Source: Ruegeria sp. PrR005 (GTDB taxonomy: Bacteria; Pseudomonadota; Alphaproteobacteria; Rhodobacterales; Rhodobacteraceae). Taken from it: 64,000 nucleotides of DNA. The notes beneath the pieces were generated by a model, which searched no databases, was not told the DNA's origin, and saw only the letters and a list, made by a program, of their open reading frames with translations. Both the position numbers and the translations under genes were made by a program. Shown piece after piece: positions 16,663 through 25,059 of the stretch (the first letter of the stretch is position 1; every line of letters starts with the position of its first letter). The stretch lies in the NCBI RefSeq assembly GCF_010500245.1, contig NZ_JAAGOX010000003.1, forward strand, positions 62,001 through 126,000. Direction: 5' to 3'.

Positions 16663-17946
16663 TCACCACAGGGACGGAAGCGCGAGCGAGATCGCCGGCA
16701 CATAGGTCACGAGCAGCAGCAGCACGAGCATGCCCAGGAAAAAGGGGAGGATCGCCCGGCTCAGGCTTTCGATCGAGACCTTGGAGATGCCGCTGGCGAC
16801 GAACAGGTTGACCCCCAACGGCGGGGTACAGAACCCGATGGCCAGGTTCACCGTCAGGATGACGCCAAACACGATGGGATCGACGCCAAGCGCGGTGGCC
16901 ACGGGCAGCAGGATCGGTGTCATGATGATGATCGACGAGATCGTTTCCATGAACATGCCGATGATCAGCAGCAGGACATTGATCAGCAAGAGGATGATGA
17001 TCGGATTGTCGGAAAGGCTGGTGATTGTCGTGGCCAGTTCCGAGGGTATCCGCGCCAACGTGATCAGCCTGCCGAACGCAGTTGCCATGATCACCAGGAT
17101 CAGGATCGTGCCGCTGGTTCTGGCGCTGCCCGCCAGGATGTCGGGCAGGTCCCGTATCGTGATGTCCCGGTAGACCACGATGCCGATGAAGGCGGCGTAG
17201 ACGACGGCAACGGCACCGGCCTCGGTCGGGGTGAAGATACCGCTATAGATACCGCCCAGGATGATCCCGGGCACCAGCAGCGCCCAGATCGAGGCGCGGA
17301 AGCTTTGCCAGACCCCGGCGCCCGAAAAGGGCTGGGTCGATTGTTGCACCACGGTATCGTTGCGCAGCAGGATCCGCGCGACCAGCATGAACATCAGCGC
17401 AAAGAGGATGCCCGGAACAACGCCAGCCAGGAACAGCTTGCCGATCGAAACCTCGGCGGTGACGCCATAGATGATGAAGGGGATACTGGGCGGGATCATC
17501 ACGCCGATCATCCCCGAAGACGCGGTCAGCGCGCCGCTGAAGCGGCGGGAATAGCCGACCTTTTCCATCTCGGGGATCATGTTCGACCCGATCGCCGCCA
17601 CGGTAGCCGGGGACGATCCGGAAATGGCGGCAAAGAAGACACAGGCCAGCACGTTCACATAGGCCAGACCGCCGCGGATATGCCCGATCAGCGCATTGGC
17701 AAAACCCACCAGCCGACGCGACATGCCGCCATGCTGCATCAGATCACCCGCGAGAATGAAGAGTGGTACGGCAATCAGCGGAAAGGAATCCGCTCCGGTT
17801 ACCACCGAGCGGGCCAGCAGGACCATTGGCGGCGTCCCGTCGACAAAGACCATCACGATCATCGTCGACAGGCCAAGACAGATGCCGATCGGAACGCTGA
17901 ACATCAGCAGGCCGAAGAGCGTCAGGAACAAGACGGTAGTCAGCAT
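16663..17946 (-). CDS. TRAP transporter large permease (DctM-like)
   Basis: A 427-residue inner-membrane ion-coupled permease with about 12 hydrophobic segments, normal for DctM. Recognisable family stretches are LFILAGDLMQHGGMSRRLVGFANALIG near residue 64, FFAAISGSSPATVAAIGSNMIPEM near residue 107 and SSGMIGVMIPPSIPFIIYGV near residue 146, with FCTPPLGVNLFVASG near the end. It lies between the small permease (10-base gap) and the FMN dehydrogenase gene. With the DctP and DctQ subunits it forms a complete high-affinity carboxylate or sugar-acid importer. Confidence 0.93.
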   Translation of the reverse strand: MLTTVLFLTLFGLLMFSVPIGICLGLSTMIVMVFVDGTPPMVLLARSVVTGADSFPLIAVPLFILAGDLMQHGGMSRRLVGFANALIGHIRGGLAYVNVLACVFFAAISGSSPATVAAIGSNMIPEMEKVGYSRRFSGALTASSGMIGVMIPPSIPFIIYGVTAEVSIGKLFLAGVVPGILFALMFMLVARILLRNDTVVQQSTQPFSGAGVWQSFRASIWALLVPGIILGGIYSGIFTPTEAGAVAVVYAAFIGIVVYRDITIRDLPDILAGSARTSGTILILVIMATAFGRLITLARIPSELATTITSLSDNPIIILLLINVLLLIIGMFMETISSIIIMTPILLPVATALGVDPIVFGVILTVNLAIGFCTPPLGVNLFVASGISKVSIESLSRAILPFFLGMLVLLLLVTYVPAISLALPSLW

Positions 17947-17956
17947 GGTCGGCCCC

Positions 17957-18442
17957 TCATGCCTTGATGTCTGCGATATGGCGCAGCGTTCGTATCAGGT
18001 GCTGGATGACGCGGATCGCCGACAGGCCCGCCCCGACCGGGGCCGAGGCGTAGAGGATCGGGATCGGCAGCCCCAACACAACCGAGGTCTGGCTGGCGAC
18101 AAACGGCATCCGTATCAGTTTGACACATTCGATGGTCAGGACGACGAGAAAGCCCAGCACCAGAAGCGAGATGACGACATCCGCGATGAGCCGCGCCCGT
18201 TCGCCCAGGACATCCCTGAGAACCGTGATGCGCACGTGGTCTCCGGTGTGAAAGGCGTAGCTGACACCCAACCAGACGAACCAGACAAACAGCCAGAGCG
18301 TCAGTTCCTCTCCCCAGGACAGGGAGGCATTCATGACATAACGCATGAACACGTTGCCAAAGATCAGCAGCACGATGGCACCCAGCAGCAGGCTGGCCAG
18401 TGCCTTTTCGGCGTTCAGATCAATCCATCTGAGAAATGACAT
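17957..18442 (-). CDS. TRAP transporter small permease (DctQ-like)
   Basis: A 161-residue four-helix membrane subunit that bridges the TRAP receptor and large permease. Characteristic features are VFMRYVMNASLSWGEELTLW near residue 31, YAFHTGDHVRI near residue 61 and a C-terminal hydrophobic pair of helices. The ribosome site GGGGAGGAG lies just before the ATG. A hairpin (18468-18498) separates it from the receptor gene upstream. Confidence 0.9.
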   Translation of the reverse strand: MSFLRWIDLNAEKALASLLLGAIVLLIFGNVFMRYVMNASLSWGEELTLWLFVWFVWLGVSYAFHTGDHVRITVLRDVLGERARLIADVVISLLVLGFLVVLTIECVKLIRMPFVASQTSVVLGLPIPILYASAPVGAGLSAIRVIQHLIRTLRHIADIKA

Positions 18443-18467
18443 GGTTTCTCCTCCCCGAGAACCGCAA

Positions 18468-18498
18468 GGGCACCCGGACCGAACCGGTACAGGTGCCC
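18468..18498 (-). promoter_or_regulatory. Hairpin between TRAP receptor and small-permease genes
   Basis: The arms GGGCACC (18468-18474) and GGTGCCC (18492-18498) pair perfectly, and an inner ACCG/CGGT stem lies within the loop. It is placed after the receptor stop codon and before the small-permease ribosome site, with no T-run. This matches the receptor-then-hairpin layout of the other transporter operons. Confidence 0.6.
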
Positions 18499-18520
18499 CA
18501 TCCAGACCCTGTCCAGCGGA

Positions 18521-19519
18521 TCAGTTCTTGCTTGCGGCGGTTACCGCGGCGACCCAGGCGTCATAGGCCCCTGCTCCCACCTCGTCGCGGTATTGCAGGC
18601 GGACATCTTCGGTCTTGTCGGCGAACGCCTGCCGCTGCTCGGGCGTCAGTTCGAGGACTTCGACGCCCGCCGCGCGGATTTGTTCCAGCTGTGCGGAGTC
18701 CTCGGCGGCGATCAGCTGGGCCTGGTAATCGCGGGCCGCGGCCATCGCTTCGCGGACGAGGTGCTGATGTTCCGGCGTAAGGCTGTCATAGAAGAACTGC
18801 GACATCACCGGCATGTAGACGGCAAACACATGCCCTGTCGTCGAAAGATATTTCTGAACTTCGTAGAAACGCTGTGACGTGATGATTGCGAGCGGATTTT
18901 CCTGGCCGTCGATGACGCCTTGCTGGAGGGCCGAATACACCTCTCCAAAGTTCATCGGGGTCGGGTTTGCACCCAGGGCCTCGAATGTGGCGACGTGGGC
19001 AGGCACTTTCATTGTCCGCAGCTTGATACCTTCAAGGTCGTCAGGCGACGCGATCGGGCGCGTGTTGTTCGTCACGTTGCGCACACCGAGTTCTAGCCAG
19101 CCAAGCCCGACAAGCCCCTGTTGCTGGACACGCGCCAGCATGCCGTTGCCCGCGTCGCTGTCGAGAACTTTCCAGGCCGTATCCTTGGACGGATACATGT
19201 AGGGCAGTTCGATCACGGCGAAAGCCGGATCCCAACCCGCAAAGAAGGAAGACGGCGGAATGGCCATTTCCAGAACACCGGTCTGGACGCCCTCGATCAT
19301 CTCGCGGTCCGGCCCCATCTGCGACGAGGGAAATATCTGAACGTCGATCTCACCGTTCGATCCGGCCTCAACCAGCTCTTCGAATTTCAGGAGCGCCCGG
19401 TGCATGTGGAACGATTCCGCCGCTCCGTGGCCAACCTTGATGACGGTTTCGGCGGATGCCCCGAAGGTCAGCCCAACGGACAAGACGGCGCCAAGCGCAA
19501 GTGTCGATATTCTGAACAA
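18521..19519 (-). CDS. TRAP transporter substrate-binding protein (DctP-like), TTG start
   Basis: Periplasmic TRAP receptor, 332 residues from a TTG codon at 19519 preceded by GGGAGGATAAA. A longer frame reaching 19597 would place coding sequence over the operator and lacks a ribosome site, so the TTG start is preferred; it also gives a clean Sec signal peptide ending SAE near residue 24. Family features are HMHRALLKFEELVEAGSNG, the conserved arginine region SPDDLEGIKLRTMKVP near residue 150 and NPTPMNFGEVYSALQQGVIDGQENP, with its typical ligand-site Asn. The ligand is probably a sugar acid or 2-hydroxy acid given the FMN dehydrogenase in the same operon. Confidence 0.88.
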   Translation of the reverse strand: MFRISTLALGAVLSVGLTFGASAETVIKVGHGAAESFHMHRALLKFEELVEAGSNGEIDVQIFPSSQMGPDREMIEGVQTGVLEMAIPPSSFFAGWDPAFAVIELPYMYPSKDTAWKVLDSDAGNGMLARVQQQGLVGLGWLELGVRNVTNNTRPIASPDDLEGIKLRTMKVPAHVATFEALGANPTPMNFGEVYSALQQGVIDGQENPLAIITSQRFYEVQKYLSTTGHVFAVYMPVMSQFFYDSLTPEHQHLVREAMAAARDYQAQLIAAEDSAQLEQIRAAGVEVLELTPEQRQAFADKTEDVRLQYRDEVGAGAYDAWVAAVTAASKN

Positions 19520-19565
19520 TTTATCCTCCCTCGGATTGAAGCGGGACAAAACTCCCGTCAATACG

Positions 19566-19597
19566 ATCTGATATATCAGATATGATGTAGAAATCAA
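19566..19597 (-). promoter_or_regulatory. GntR operator and likely promoter of the TRAP operon
   Basis: ATCTGATATATCAGAT (19566-19581) is a perfect 16-base palindrome in the divergent region between the TRAP operon and the second gntR gene. On the minus strand a -35-like TTGATT (19597-19592) and a -10-like TATATC (19575-19570, 16-base spacer) would place the palindrome over the -10 region. The same core occurs at 3901-3924 and 4725-4768. The operator call is firm in sequence terms; the promoter boxes are weaker. Confidence 0.6.
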
Positions 19598-19637
19598 TCC
19601 GGGATGTGCTATGGTGAGATCGAGCTAGAGAAGGCGG

Positions 19638-20309
19638 ATGGATATGGCCGGGGTAACACAAATCAAACGTCCGGATTCCCTGAGCAAAATCGCAGCGGAG
19701 CAAATCCGGGAAGAGATCGTCAGAGGGCGGTTCCAGCTCGGCGAGCCGCTGCCCGAGGCAAAGCTTTCCGCCATGTTTGGCATCAGCAAAACCCCGATTC
19801 GCGAAGCGCTTGCCGCTTTGAAATTGCAGGGTCTGGTGCAGATCTTTCCGCAAAGAGGGGCCTTTGTGTTCACGCTTTCCCGCAATGAGATCGTGCAGCT
19901 TTGCGGGTACAGGGTCATTCTCGAACATGCAGCGCTCGACCTGTCGTTTGCCCAGGACCGGGCCGGAATAATGGACGAGCTGGAACAGGTCGTTGCAGCA
20001 ATGGCCAAGGCCCATGCCGAGCGCGCGTTTGAGCGCTATCTCGATCTGGATGCGGATTTCCACGACGCGTTCTTCAACCATTGCGGAAACGCCTACTTGT
20101 CCGAAGGATACCGGAAAGTGGGCGATATCGTCCGGACAATGCGCACGCATCTTTCAAAGGGTCCGCAGCGCACAGACAAGTCCCGTGCCGAACATGAAGA
20201 GATCGTCCGGCTGCTGCGAACACGCCAGATCGATTCAGCAAAAGAGGTTCTGCATACGCAGATTACACGGGGTGAACGCGCCTATTCAGATCTGGCAACT
20301 CGGAACTGA
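19638..20309 (+). CDS. GntR-family transcriptional regulator, FCD domain (second copy)
   Basis: A 223-residue FadR/FCD-type regulator, the same length as the first copy and similar in plan. Residues 12-80 form the winged helix, with AKLSAMFGISKTPIREALAA as the recognition segment and FPQRGAFVF as the wing. The FCD domain keeps Asp138, His142 and His186, but the position of the last usual histidine ligand is Gln208, so metal or ligand binding may differ from copy one. It is divergent from the TRAP operon across the palindrome at 19566-19581. It probably controls that operon and may share sites with the first regulator. Confidence 0.9.
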   Translation: MDMAGVTQIKRPDSLSKIAAEQIREEIVRGRFQLGEPLPEAKLSAMFGISKTPIREALAALKLQGLVQIFPQRGAFVFTLSRNEIVQLCGYRVILEHAALDLSFAQDRAGIMDELEQVVAAMAKAHAERAFERYLDLDADFHDAFFNHCGNAYLSEGYRKVGDIVRTMRTHLSKGPQRTDKSRAEHEEIVRLLRTRQIDSAKEVLHTQITRGERAYSDLATRN

Positions 20310-20480
20310 AGCCGGTTTGGCAAGGGGTCGCCCGAGTGATATTGCATCGTTTTCCACGCAACCTCACTTTCGACCGAACCACCCACCCACGCGCCCCACA
20401 CCGCAGGTGAGGTCGCAGCATTCATTCGCGCGGGCTCAGGGGATGTTTCAGGTGGAACGAGGTTGTTCGCCACGGCAAGC

Positions 20481-21266
20481 TCAGATGGCCTGTTGCCGTC
20501 CCTCGAATACCTCGATCATTGCTGACCTGAGGCGGGCTACATCGGCGTCGGCCGACCCGTTCGGGTCGCAGAGGAAGGGCTCCAGCACCTCGATCCGGAT
20601 ACTGCCGCTCTTTGGCAGGCGCTTGCCGCCTGGCAAGAGACGGTCGGAGTTGAGAATGACGATCGGGCGGATCACGCGGCCTGTCTCGCGGGCAACAAGA
20701 ACCGCGCCGGCCTTGAACTCGCCCAGGGTTTCGGTGCCGACACGGGTGCCTTCGGGGAACAGCACCAGAGACCGGCGGGCGGGCATGGCCTTGACGGCGT
20801 CGGAGAGCGTTTCTAGCGCCAGCTTACCGCTCTTGCGGTCGATCTCGACCAGGCCCGCGCTTTTGAACCCGCGGCGCAGCAAGGCCGCATCGCAAAGCTC
20901 CTTCTTGGCGCCGAAGGTGATCCATTTTTCATCCGGCAAGGCATCCATCAGGGCAAACCCGTCAAGGTGGCTGCGGTGGTTGATCACGATGATGCTGTTT
21001 TCGTCGTGGCGCAGCGCGTCACGTGCCGCTGCGCCCATTTCGACGCGGGTGCTCAGCAGCCACATCAGGCGCGAACAGGCCCGTTTGATCGTGCGCCAGT
21101 ACCAGCCGCGAAACCCGCGCCGGGATTGGCACAGGACCGGGATGAAAGCGATGAACAGGAAATAGAACGGCCCAAAGAGAACCAGACCGGTCCATTTGAC
21201 AATTCTGATGAGGGCGGGCGTGGAAAACTCCGCCTGCCCGCTGCTTCGGTTTGATGTGTCTGTCAT
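20481..21266 (-). CDS. 1-acyl-sn-glycerol-3-phosphate acyltransferase (PlsC-like)
   Basis: A 261-residue membrane-bound acyltransferase of phospholipid synthesis. The catalytic NHRSHLDG (H-x4-D) motif lies near residue 89 and the substrate-binding FPEGTR near residue 157. A hydrophobic segment near residues 22-42 anchors it in the inner membrane. The start at ATG 21266 has GGGAA upstream; an in-frame ATG nine codons earlier has none. It may act on lysophosphatidic acid or a related acceptor. It is convergent with the second GntR gene across 171 bases in which I see no clear terminator. Confidence 0.88.
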   Translation of the reverse strand: MTDTSNRSSGQAEFSTPALIRIVKWTGLVLFGPFYFLFIAFIPVLCQSRRGFRGWYWRTIKRACSRLMWLLSTRVEMGAAARDALRHDENSIIVINHRSHLDGFALMDALPDEKWITFGAKKELCDAALLRRGFKSAGLVEIDRKSGKLALETLSDAVKAMPARRSLVLFPEGTRVGTETLGEFKAGAVLVARETGRVIRPIVILNSDRLLPGGKRLPKSGSIRIEVLEPFLCDPNGSADADVARLRSAMIEVFEGRQQAI

Positions 21267-21385
21267 GGGTTCCCGGCGATATGGACCTGCCATTGGCGGT
21301 CAAGAGCGCCATGAAGGGCATAGTCTGCCCCTAAGTCAACCAGATAGCCGAATCCTGTGCGATCCGATGATCCATGATCGGCCGC

Positions 21386-21417
21386 CCCCGCCCGCTGCCG
21401 TCTCGCCACGGGCGGGG
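21386..21417 (-). terminator. Probable terminator after gshA
   Basis: A perfect 9-bp inverted repeat, CCCCGCCCG (21386-21394) and CGGGCGGGG (21409-21417), begins 10 bases after the gshA stop codon. There is no T-run after it, so it may rely on Rho or act as a 3'-end stabiliser. Confidence 0.55.
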
Positions 21418-21426
21418 AGCGTCGGA

Positions 21427-22797
21427 TCAGTAGCTGAATTCGCGGTAGATGCAGGTGAGGTCGCCGTTCCAGTCGCCGTTGTAGTGGTCGAGCAGTTCGT
21501 CGGCGGGGGTCTTGCCCGTTTCGACGCTGTCCTTGAGGGCGCTGAGGAAATGGGTCTCGTCCGGGACCATGCCACCGGCGCCGGGGCGGGCGCGGGATTT
21601 GAGGCCGGCCTCGGAGATCGCCAGCACTTCGCGCGCCAGCGCGTGCATGTCGATATTGCCCGCCCGCGCCTGAAGCCCCTGGCGGCTCGCCTCGATGCGC
21701 AGGGTCTCGCGCGTCTCGGCATCCCAACCCTTGACCAGGTCCCAGGCGGCATCCAGCGCCGACTGGTCGTACATCAGCCCGACCCAGAAGGCGGGCAGCG
21801 CGCAGAGCCTGCGCCACGGACCGCCATCGGCACCGCGCATCTCGATGAATTTCTTGATCCGCGCCTCGGGGAAGAGCGTGGTCAGATGATCGGCCCAGTC
21901 GCTGAGCGTCGGCGTCTCGCCCGGCAGCGCAGGCAATTGGCCCTTGAGGAAATCACGGAAGGACTGGCCCAGCGCGTTGATATACTTGCCGTCGCGGTAA
22001 ACGAAGTACATCGGCACATCGAGCGCGTATTGCACCCAAGCCTCGAAGCCGAACCCGTCTTCGAACACGAAGGGCACCATGCCGGTGCGGTCGTTGTCGA
22101 GATGCCGCCAGACGCGGGCACGCCAGCTTTTGTGGCCGTTGGGCTTGCCTTCGAGGAAGGGGGAGTTGGCAAAGAGCGCGGTGGCAACCGGTTGCAGGGC
22201 AATCGCGACGCGCAGTTTCTGCACCATGTCCGCCTCGGAGGCGAAATCGAGGTTCACCTGCACAGTGCAGGTGCGGCGCATCATGGTGGTGCCCGATGTG
22301 CCCACCTGTTGCATGTAATTGTCCATCAGCTTGTAGCGGCCCTTGGGCATCAGCGGCATCTGGTCATGGGTCCAGATCGGCGCGGCGCCGAGGCCGATGA
22401 AGCCGACGCCGATCTTGTCGGCGATATCCTTGACGTCGCGCAGGTGGTCGTTCACCTCGTCGCAGGTCTGGTGGATGGTTTCCACCGGCGCGCCGCTGAG
22501 TTCCAGCTGGCCGCCCGGTTCAAGGCTGACATTGGCGCCGTCCTTGGTCAGCCCGATAAGCTTGCCGCCCTCTTCCAGCGGCGCCCAGCCGTGCAGGTCG
22601 CGCAGACCCTGGAGGACGGCGAGAATCGAGCGTTCGCCCTCGTAGGGGAGCGGTTTCAGCGTGTCCTTGCAGTAACCGAATTTCTCGTGCTCGGTGCCGA
22701 TGCGCCAGTCGGACTTGGGCTTGCAGCCCGAGGCAAGGTATTCGGCCAGCTGTTCGTGGCGTTCGATCGGTCCGCCGCCGGACTGGGGAATGGACAT
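21427..22797 (-). CDS. gshA: Glutamate-cysteine ligase
   Basis: A 456-residue gamma-glutamylcysteine synthetase of the plant/alphaproteobacterial type (GCS2), the first step of glutathione synthesis. Diagnostic segments are WRIGTEHEKFGY near residue 31, SLEPGGQLELSGAP near residue 90 and MMRRTCTVQVNLDF near residue 166. The family redox-sensitive cysteines can sit around these regions. The gene stands alone, with a hairpin downstream. Glutathione would also serve any glyoxalase-type reaction in the sugar-acid locus, but no operon link exists. Confidence 0.95.
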   Translation of the reverse strand: MSIPQSGGGPIERHEQLAEYLASGCKPKSDWRIGTEHEKFGYCKDTLKPLPYEGERSILAVLQGLRDLHGWAPLEEGGKLIGLTKDGANVSLEPGGQLELSGAPVETIHQTCDEVNDHLRDVKDIADKIGVGFIGLGAAPIWTHDQMPLMPKGRYKLMDNYMQQVGTSGTTMMRRTCTVQVNLDFASEADMVQKLRVAIALQPVATALFANSPFLEGKPNGHKSWRARVWRHLDNDRTGMVPFVFEDGFGFEAWVQYALDVPMYFVYRDGKYINALGQSFRDFLKGQLPALPGETPTLSDWADHLTTLFPEARIKKFIEMRGADGGPWRRLCALPAFWVGLMYDQSALDAAWDLVKGWDAETRETLRIEASRQGLQARAGNIDMHALAREVLAISEAGLKSRARPGAGGMVPDETHFLSALKDSVETGKTPADELLDHYNGDWNGDLTCIYREFSY

Positions 22798-22952
22798 GGC
22801 TGGGGCTCCGTCTTGGCTGTGCTGCGTCCGCCGAGAAGTGGCATATTTCGCGCGGGTGTCAATGCATGGGGCGCGAGAAGCTCACGCGGATGTGTTGGCC
22901 GGTCGGTGGCCGGAGGTCAGGCGCGCGGGGGTGCGGGCGGCTGATTCGGCTG

Positions 22953-23480
22953 TCAGTGCAGCCATTGCGTGGAGGGCCGCGAAGAGGTGCGCTCCCAGAT
23001 CACCACGGCATGGCGAGGGGCGCCGTTCAGCTCGGCCAGCATGCGTTCCGTGCGCAATCCGGGCAGGCTGGCGAAGACGTCAAAGAGCGCCTCGGCGCCT
23101 TCTGCGTTGACCGGGATCAGGAGCGGCGGCTGGCCGGGGCGCTCCAGCACCCAATGGGCGGGCATGAGGGCGGGGTCGAGCGTGAGCCGTTCGATATCGG
23201 CAGCGGCGACCGAGCCGCCGGTAAGCGGGCCCATATAGGTGATCTCGCCCTCGTCCAGCGTGACCACGCCCGGCCCGCCGGACCCGGTGCGAAAACGGGC
23301 ACGCTGAAGGCCGACAACAGTGAGCCCCGTACCGGCCAGCAGGGTCGGCCAGCCGACCCAGCCCAAAAGCCCGCCCGGACCGGTGATCCAGCTGAGGCCC
23401 ACCAGCGCGATGGCGATCCCCGCCAGCACCTCGCGCCAGCGCCACAGCGCGGCGCGCGCCTCGGGACGGATGAAACTCAT
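22953..23480 (-). CDS. Conserved hypothetical membrane protein
   Basis: A 175-residue protein whose family I do not recognise. Residues about 17-58 hold two closely spaced hydrophobic segments (LAGIAIALVGLSWITG and LLGWVGWPTLLAGTGLTVVGL), suggesting an N-terminal membrane hairpin. A soluble C-terminal domain has a beta-rich PH-like pattern (VVTLDEGEITYMGPLTGGSV, then a long amphipathic stretch LFDVFASLPGLRTERMLAEL). It starts 4 bases inside the GNAT gene end (ATGA-type overlap), so it is the third gene of an rsmE-GNAT-membrane-protein unit. Confidence 0.7.
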   Translation of the reverse strand: MSFIRPEARAALWRWREVLAGIAIALVGLSWITGPGGLLGWVGWPTLLAGTGLTVVGLQRARFRTGSGGPGVVTLDEGEITYMGPLTGGSVAAADIERLTLDPALMPAHWVLERPGQPPLLIPVNAEGAEALFDVFASLPGLRTERMLAELNGAPRHAVVIWERTSSRPSTQWLH

Positions 23481-24325
23481 CGCGGCACCCCCAATGTCAG
23501 CGGCTCTTTCAGCAGGGCAAGACGGTAGGAGCCGATCTGGTTGAACCCGATCTTCTCATAGGCCCGTGCCGCCTGTGCCGATGCGGTAAACAGGATCGCG
23601 CGGGCCACGCCTTCGCCGCGCAATTCCTGTAGATGCGCAGCAACAATCTGGCCCGCCAGCCCTTCGCCGCGCCGGTCCCGGACCACGAACACACCGCCCA
23701 CCTGAACCGTAACCCCTGCGCGGGCATTGATCCCCGTCATCGCCACAGGAACCCCGCCGTCGAGCAACAGCCGCACCCGGCCCGAGGCAATCGCAATCCC
23801 GGCATTGGCCGCGTTCAGCGCCAGATCACAGCCATCGCTCAGCCCCGCATCCGCCGCGTATTGCCCGAACCACTCGGTCAGCAGCGCCCGGTGATCCTCG
23901 GCCGGACGGATCAGCGTGGCTTTGCTTTTGATCCCTGCCAGGTCGCGCGCATAGAGCAGCTCGGCCCGGTTCAGGTGCCACGCGTCCCCGGGCACCGGCA
24001 ACGCCGCCAGGATCGCATCCACCTGTGCCACATCACCGGTCATGCCGCGCAGGGTGTAGCCCTGGAGCAGATGGGCATAGGTCTGCGCCTCGGTAGCGCC
24101 GATCCCGGGCAGCTGGCACATCAGATAACCGCCATTCGTCGCCCCGAATACGCCGGTGATGCCCTCACCCGTCTCGCGGAGGAAATACGCGGTACCGTTG
24201 GCGTGTTCGGTATTATTCAGACCATGCGCTTCGAGATTGCCGAGCAGGAACATCGACGTCTCGCTATGACGCCTCAGAAAGGCGACAATCGCGCCAACGT
24301 CCTTGTCCTCGGCCTTGCGGATCAT
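23477..24325 (-). CDS. GNAT-family N-acetyltransferase
   Basis: A 282-residue protein starting MIRKAEDKDVGAIVAFLRRH. The acetyl-CoA-binding part is C-terminal: VGGVFVVRDRRGEGLAGQIVAAHL near residue 217 carries the R/Q-x2-G-x-G/A motif, followed by ARAILFTASAQAARAYEKIGF, a typical GNAT ending. The N-terminal half is a degenerate second GNAT-like region. The ATG at 24325 overlaps the rsmE stop by 4 bases. An in-frame extension to 24898 is antisense-like overlap with rsmE and is not real. Acceptor substrate is unknown. Confidence 0.85.
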   Translation of the reverse strand: MIRKAEDKDVGAIVAFLRRHSETSMFLLGNLEAHGLNNTEHANGTAYFLRETGEGITGVFGATNGGYLMCQLPGIGATEAQTYAHLLQGYTLRGMTGDVAQVDAILAALPVPGDAWHLNRAELLYARDLAGIKSKATLIRPAEDHRALLTEWFGQYAADAGLSDGCDLALNAANAGIAIASGRVRLLLDGGVPVAMTGINARAGVTVQVGGVFVVRDRRGEGLAGQIVAAHLQELRGEGVARAILFTASAQAARAYEKIGFNQIGSYRLALLKEPLTLGVPR

Positions 24326-25047
24326 GCCCAGTCCCCCAGCGCCTGCTGCCAGAGCGTCATGGCGGCCACGGCGGCAGTGTCGGCGCGCAGGATGCGGGGG
24401 CCGAGGCTGACCACATGGGATTGGTCCATCGAGTGCAGGCGCTTGCGTTCGGCCTCGGAAAAGCCGCCCTCGGGGCCGATCAGGATGGCCCAGGGCCTGC
24501 CCCGCCCTTCCGAGGCGAGGCGCAGGGCGGACCCGGCCTCGGCCTCGTCGCAGAACATCAGTTGCCGGTCGGCGGGCCAGGTATCGAGCAGGCGGGGCAA
24601 CTTTTGCAGATCCGTCACCTCGGGCACGAAGGTGCCGCCGCATTGTTCGGCGGCCTCGATGGCATGGGCCTGGAGCCGGTCCTGACGGATGCGCTCGGAA
24701 TTGGTGAAATCGGTCTGCACCGGCACGATCCGGGCAGCGCCCATCTCGGCCGCTTTCTCGACGATGAAATCGGTGCGCGCCTTTTTGATCGGGGCAAACA
24801 TCAGCCAGAGGTCGGGGGGCAGTTGCAGGGGTTTGGTCTGCGCCTGACAGACCAGTGTGCCACCTCGCTTGCCGGCCTCGGTCACATGGGCCAGCCATTC
24901 ACCGTCGCGCCCGTTGAACAGCGCCACGGAGGCGCCCGCGTCAAGCCGCATCACCCCGAAGAGGTAATGCGCCTGGTCGCGCGACACCGGAACCGGTTGC
25001 CCCGGGGCCAACGGGTGCTCTACATACAGCCTGATCTTTGCACTCAT
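24322..25047 (-). CDS. rsmE: 16S rRNA (uracil(1498)-N(3))-methyltransferase
   Basis: A 241-residue SPOUT-class methyltransferase that modifies U1498 of 16S rRNA. The N-terminal PUA-like part contains HYLFGVMRLDAGASVALFNG; FAPIKKARTDFIVEKAAEMGA near residue 85 and LIGPEGGFSEAE near residue 190 are diagnostic, and the SAM-binding knot ends LGPRILRADTAAVAAM. It is divergent from ubiA with only 12 bases between the two start codons, so their promoters must overlap the opposing coding regions or be shared. It heads a three-gene leftward unit. Confidence 0.95.
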   Translation of the reverse strand: MSAKIRLYVEHPLAPGQPVPVSRDQAHYLFGVMRLDAGASVALFNGRDGEWLAHVTEAGKRGGTLVCQAQTKPLQLPPDLWLMFAPIKKARTDFIVEKAAEMGAARIVPVQTDFTNSERIRQDRLQAHAIEAAEQCGGTFVPEVTDLQKLPRLLDTWPADRQLMFCDEAEAGSALRLASEGRGRPWAILIGPEGGFSEAERKRLHSMDQSHVVSLGPRILRADTAAVAAMTLWQQALGDWA

Positions 25048-25059
25048 GAAAGACTACAT

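Noticed and set aside
19520-19597. Longer N-terminus for the TRAP receptor at 18521-19519
   Set aside because: It would translate the operator palindrome, has no ribosome site and would bury the signal peptide. The TTG at 19519 has GGGAGGA at proper spacing.
20310-20480. Possible small gene or terminator between the second gntR and plsC
   Set aside because: No start with a ribosome site opens a frame of useful length and no hairpin with a T-run is present; it is plain convergent spacer.
24326-24898. N-terminal extension of the GNAT gene
   Set aside because: The extra residues overlap rsmE in another frame, have no motif, and the ATG at 24325 forms a typical 4-base overlap with the rsmE stop.
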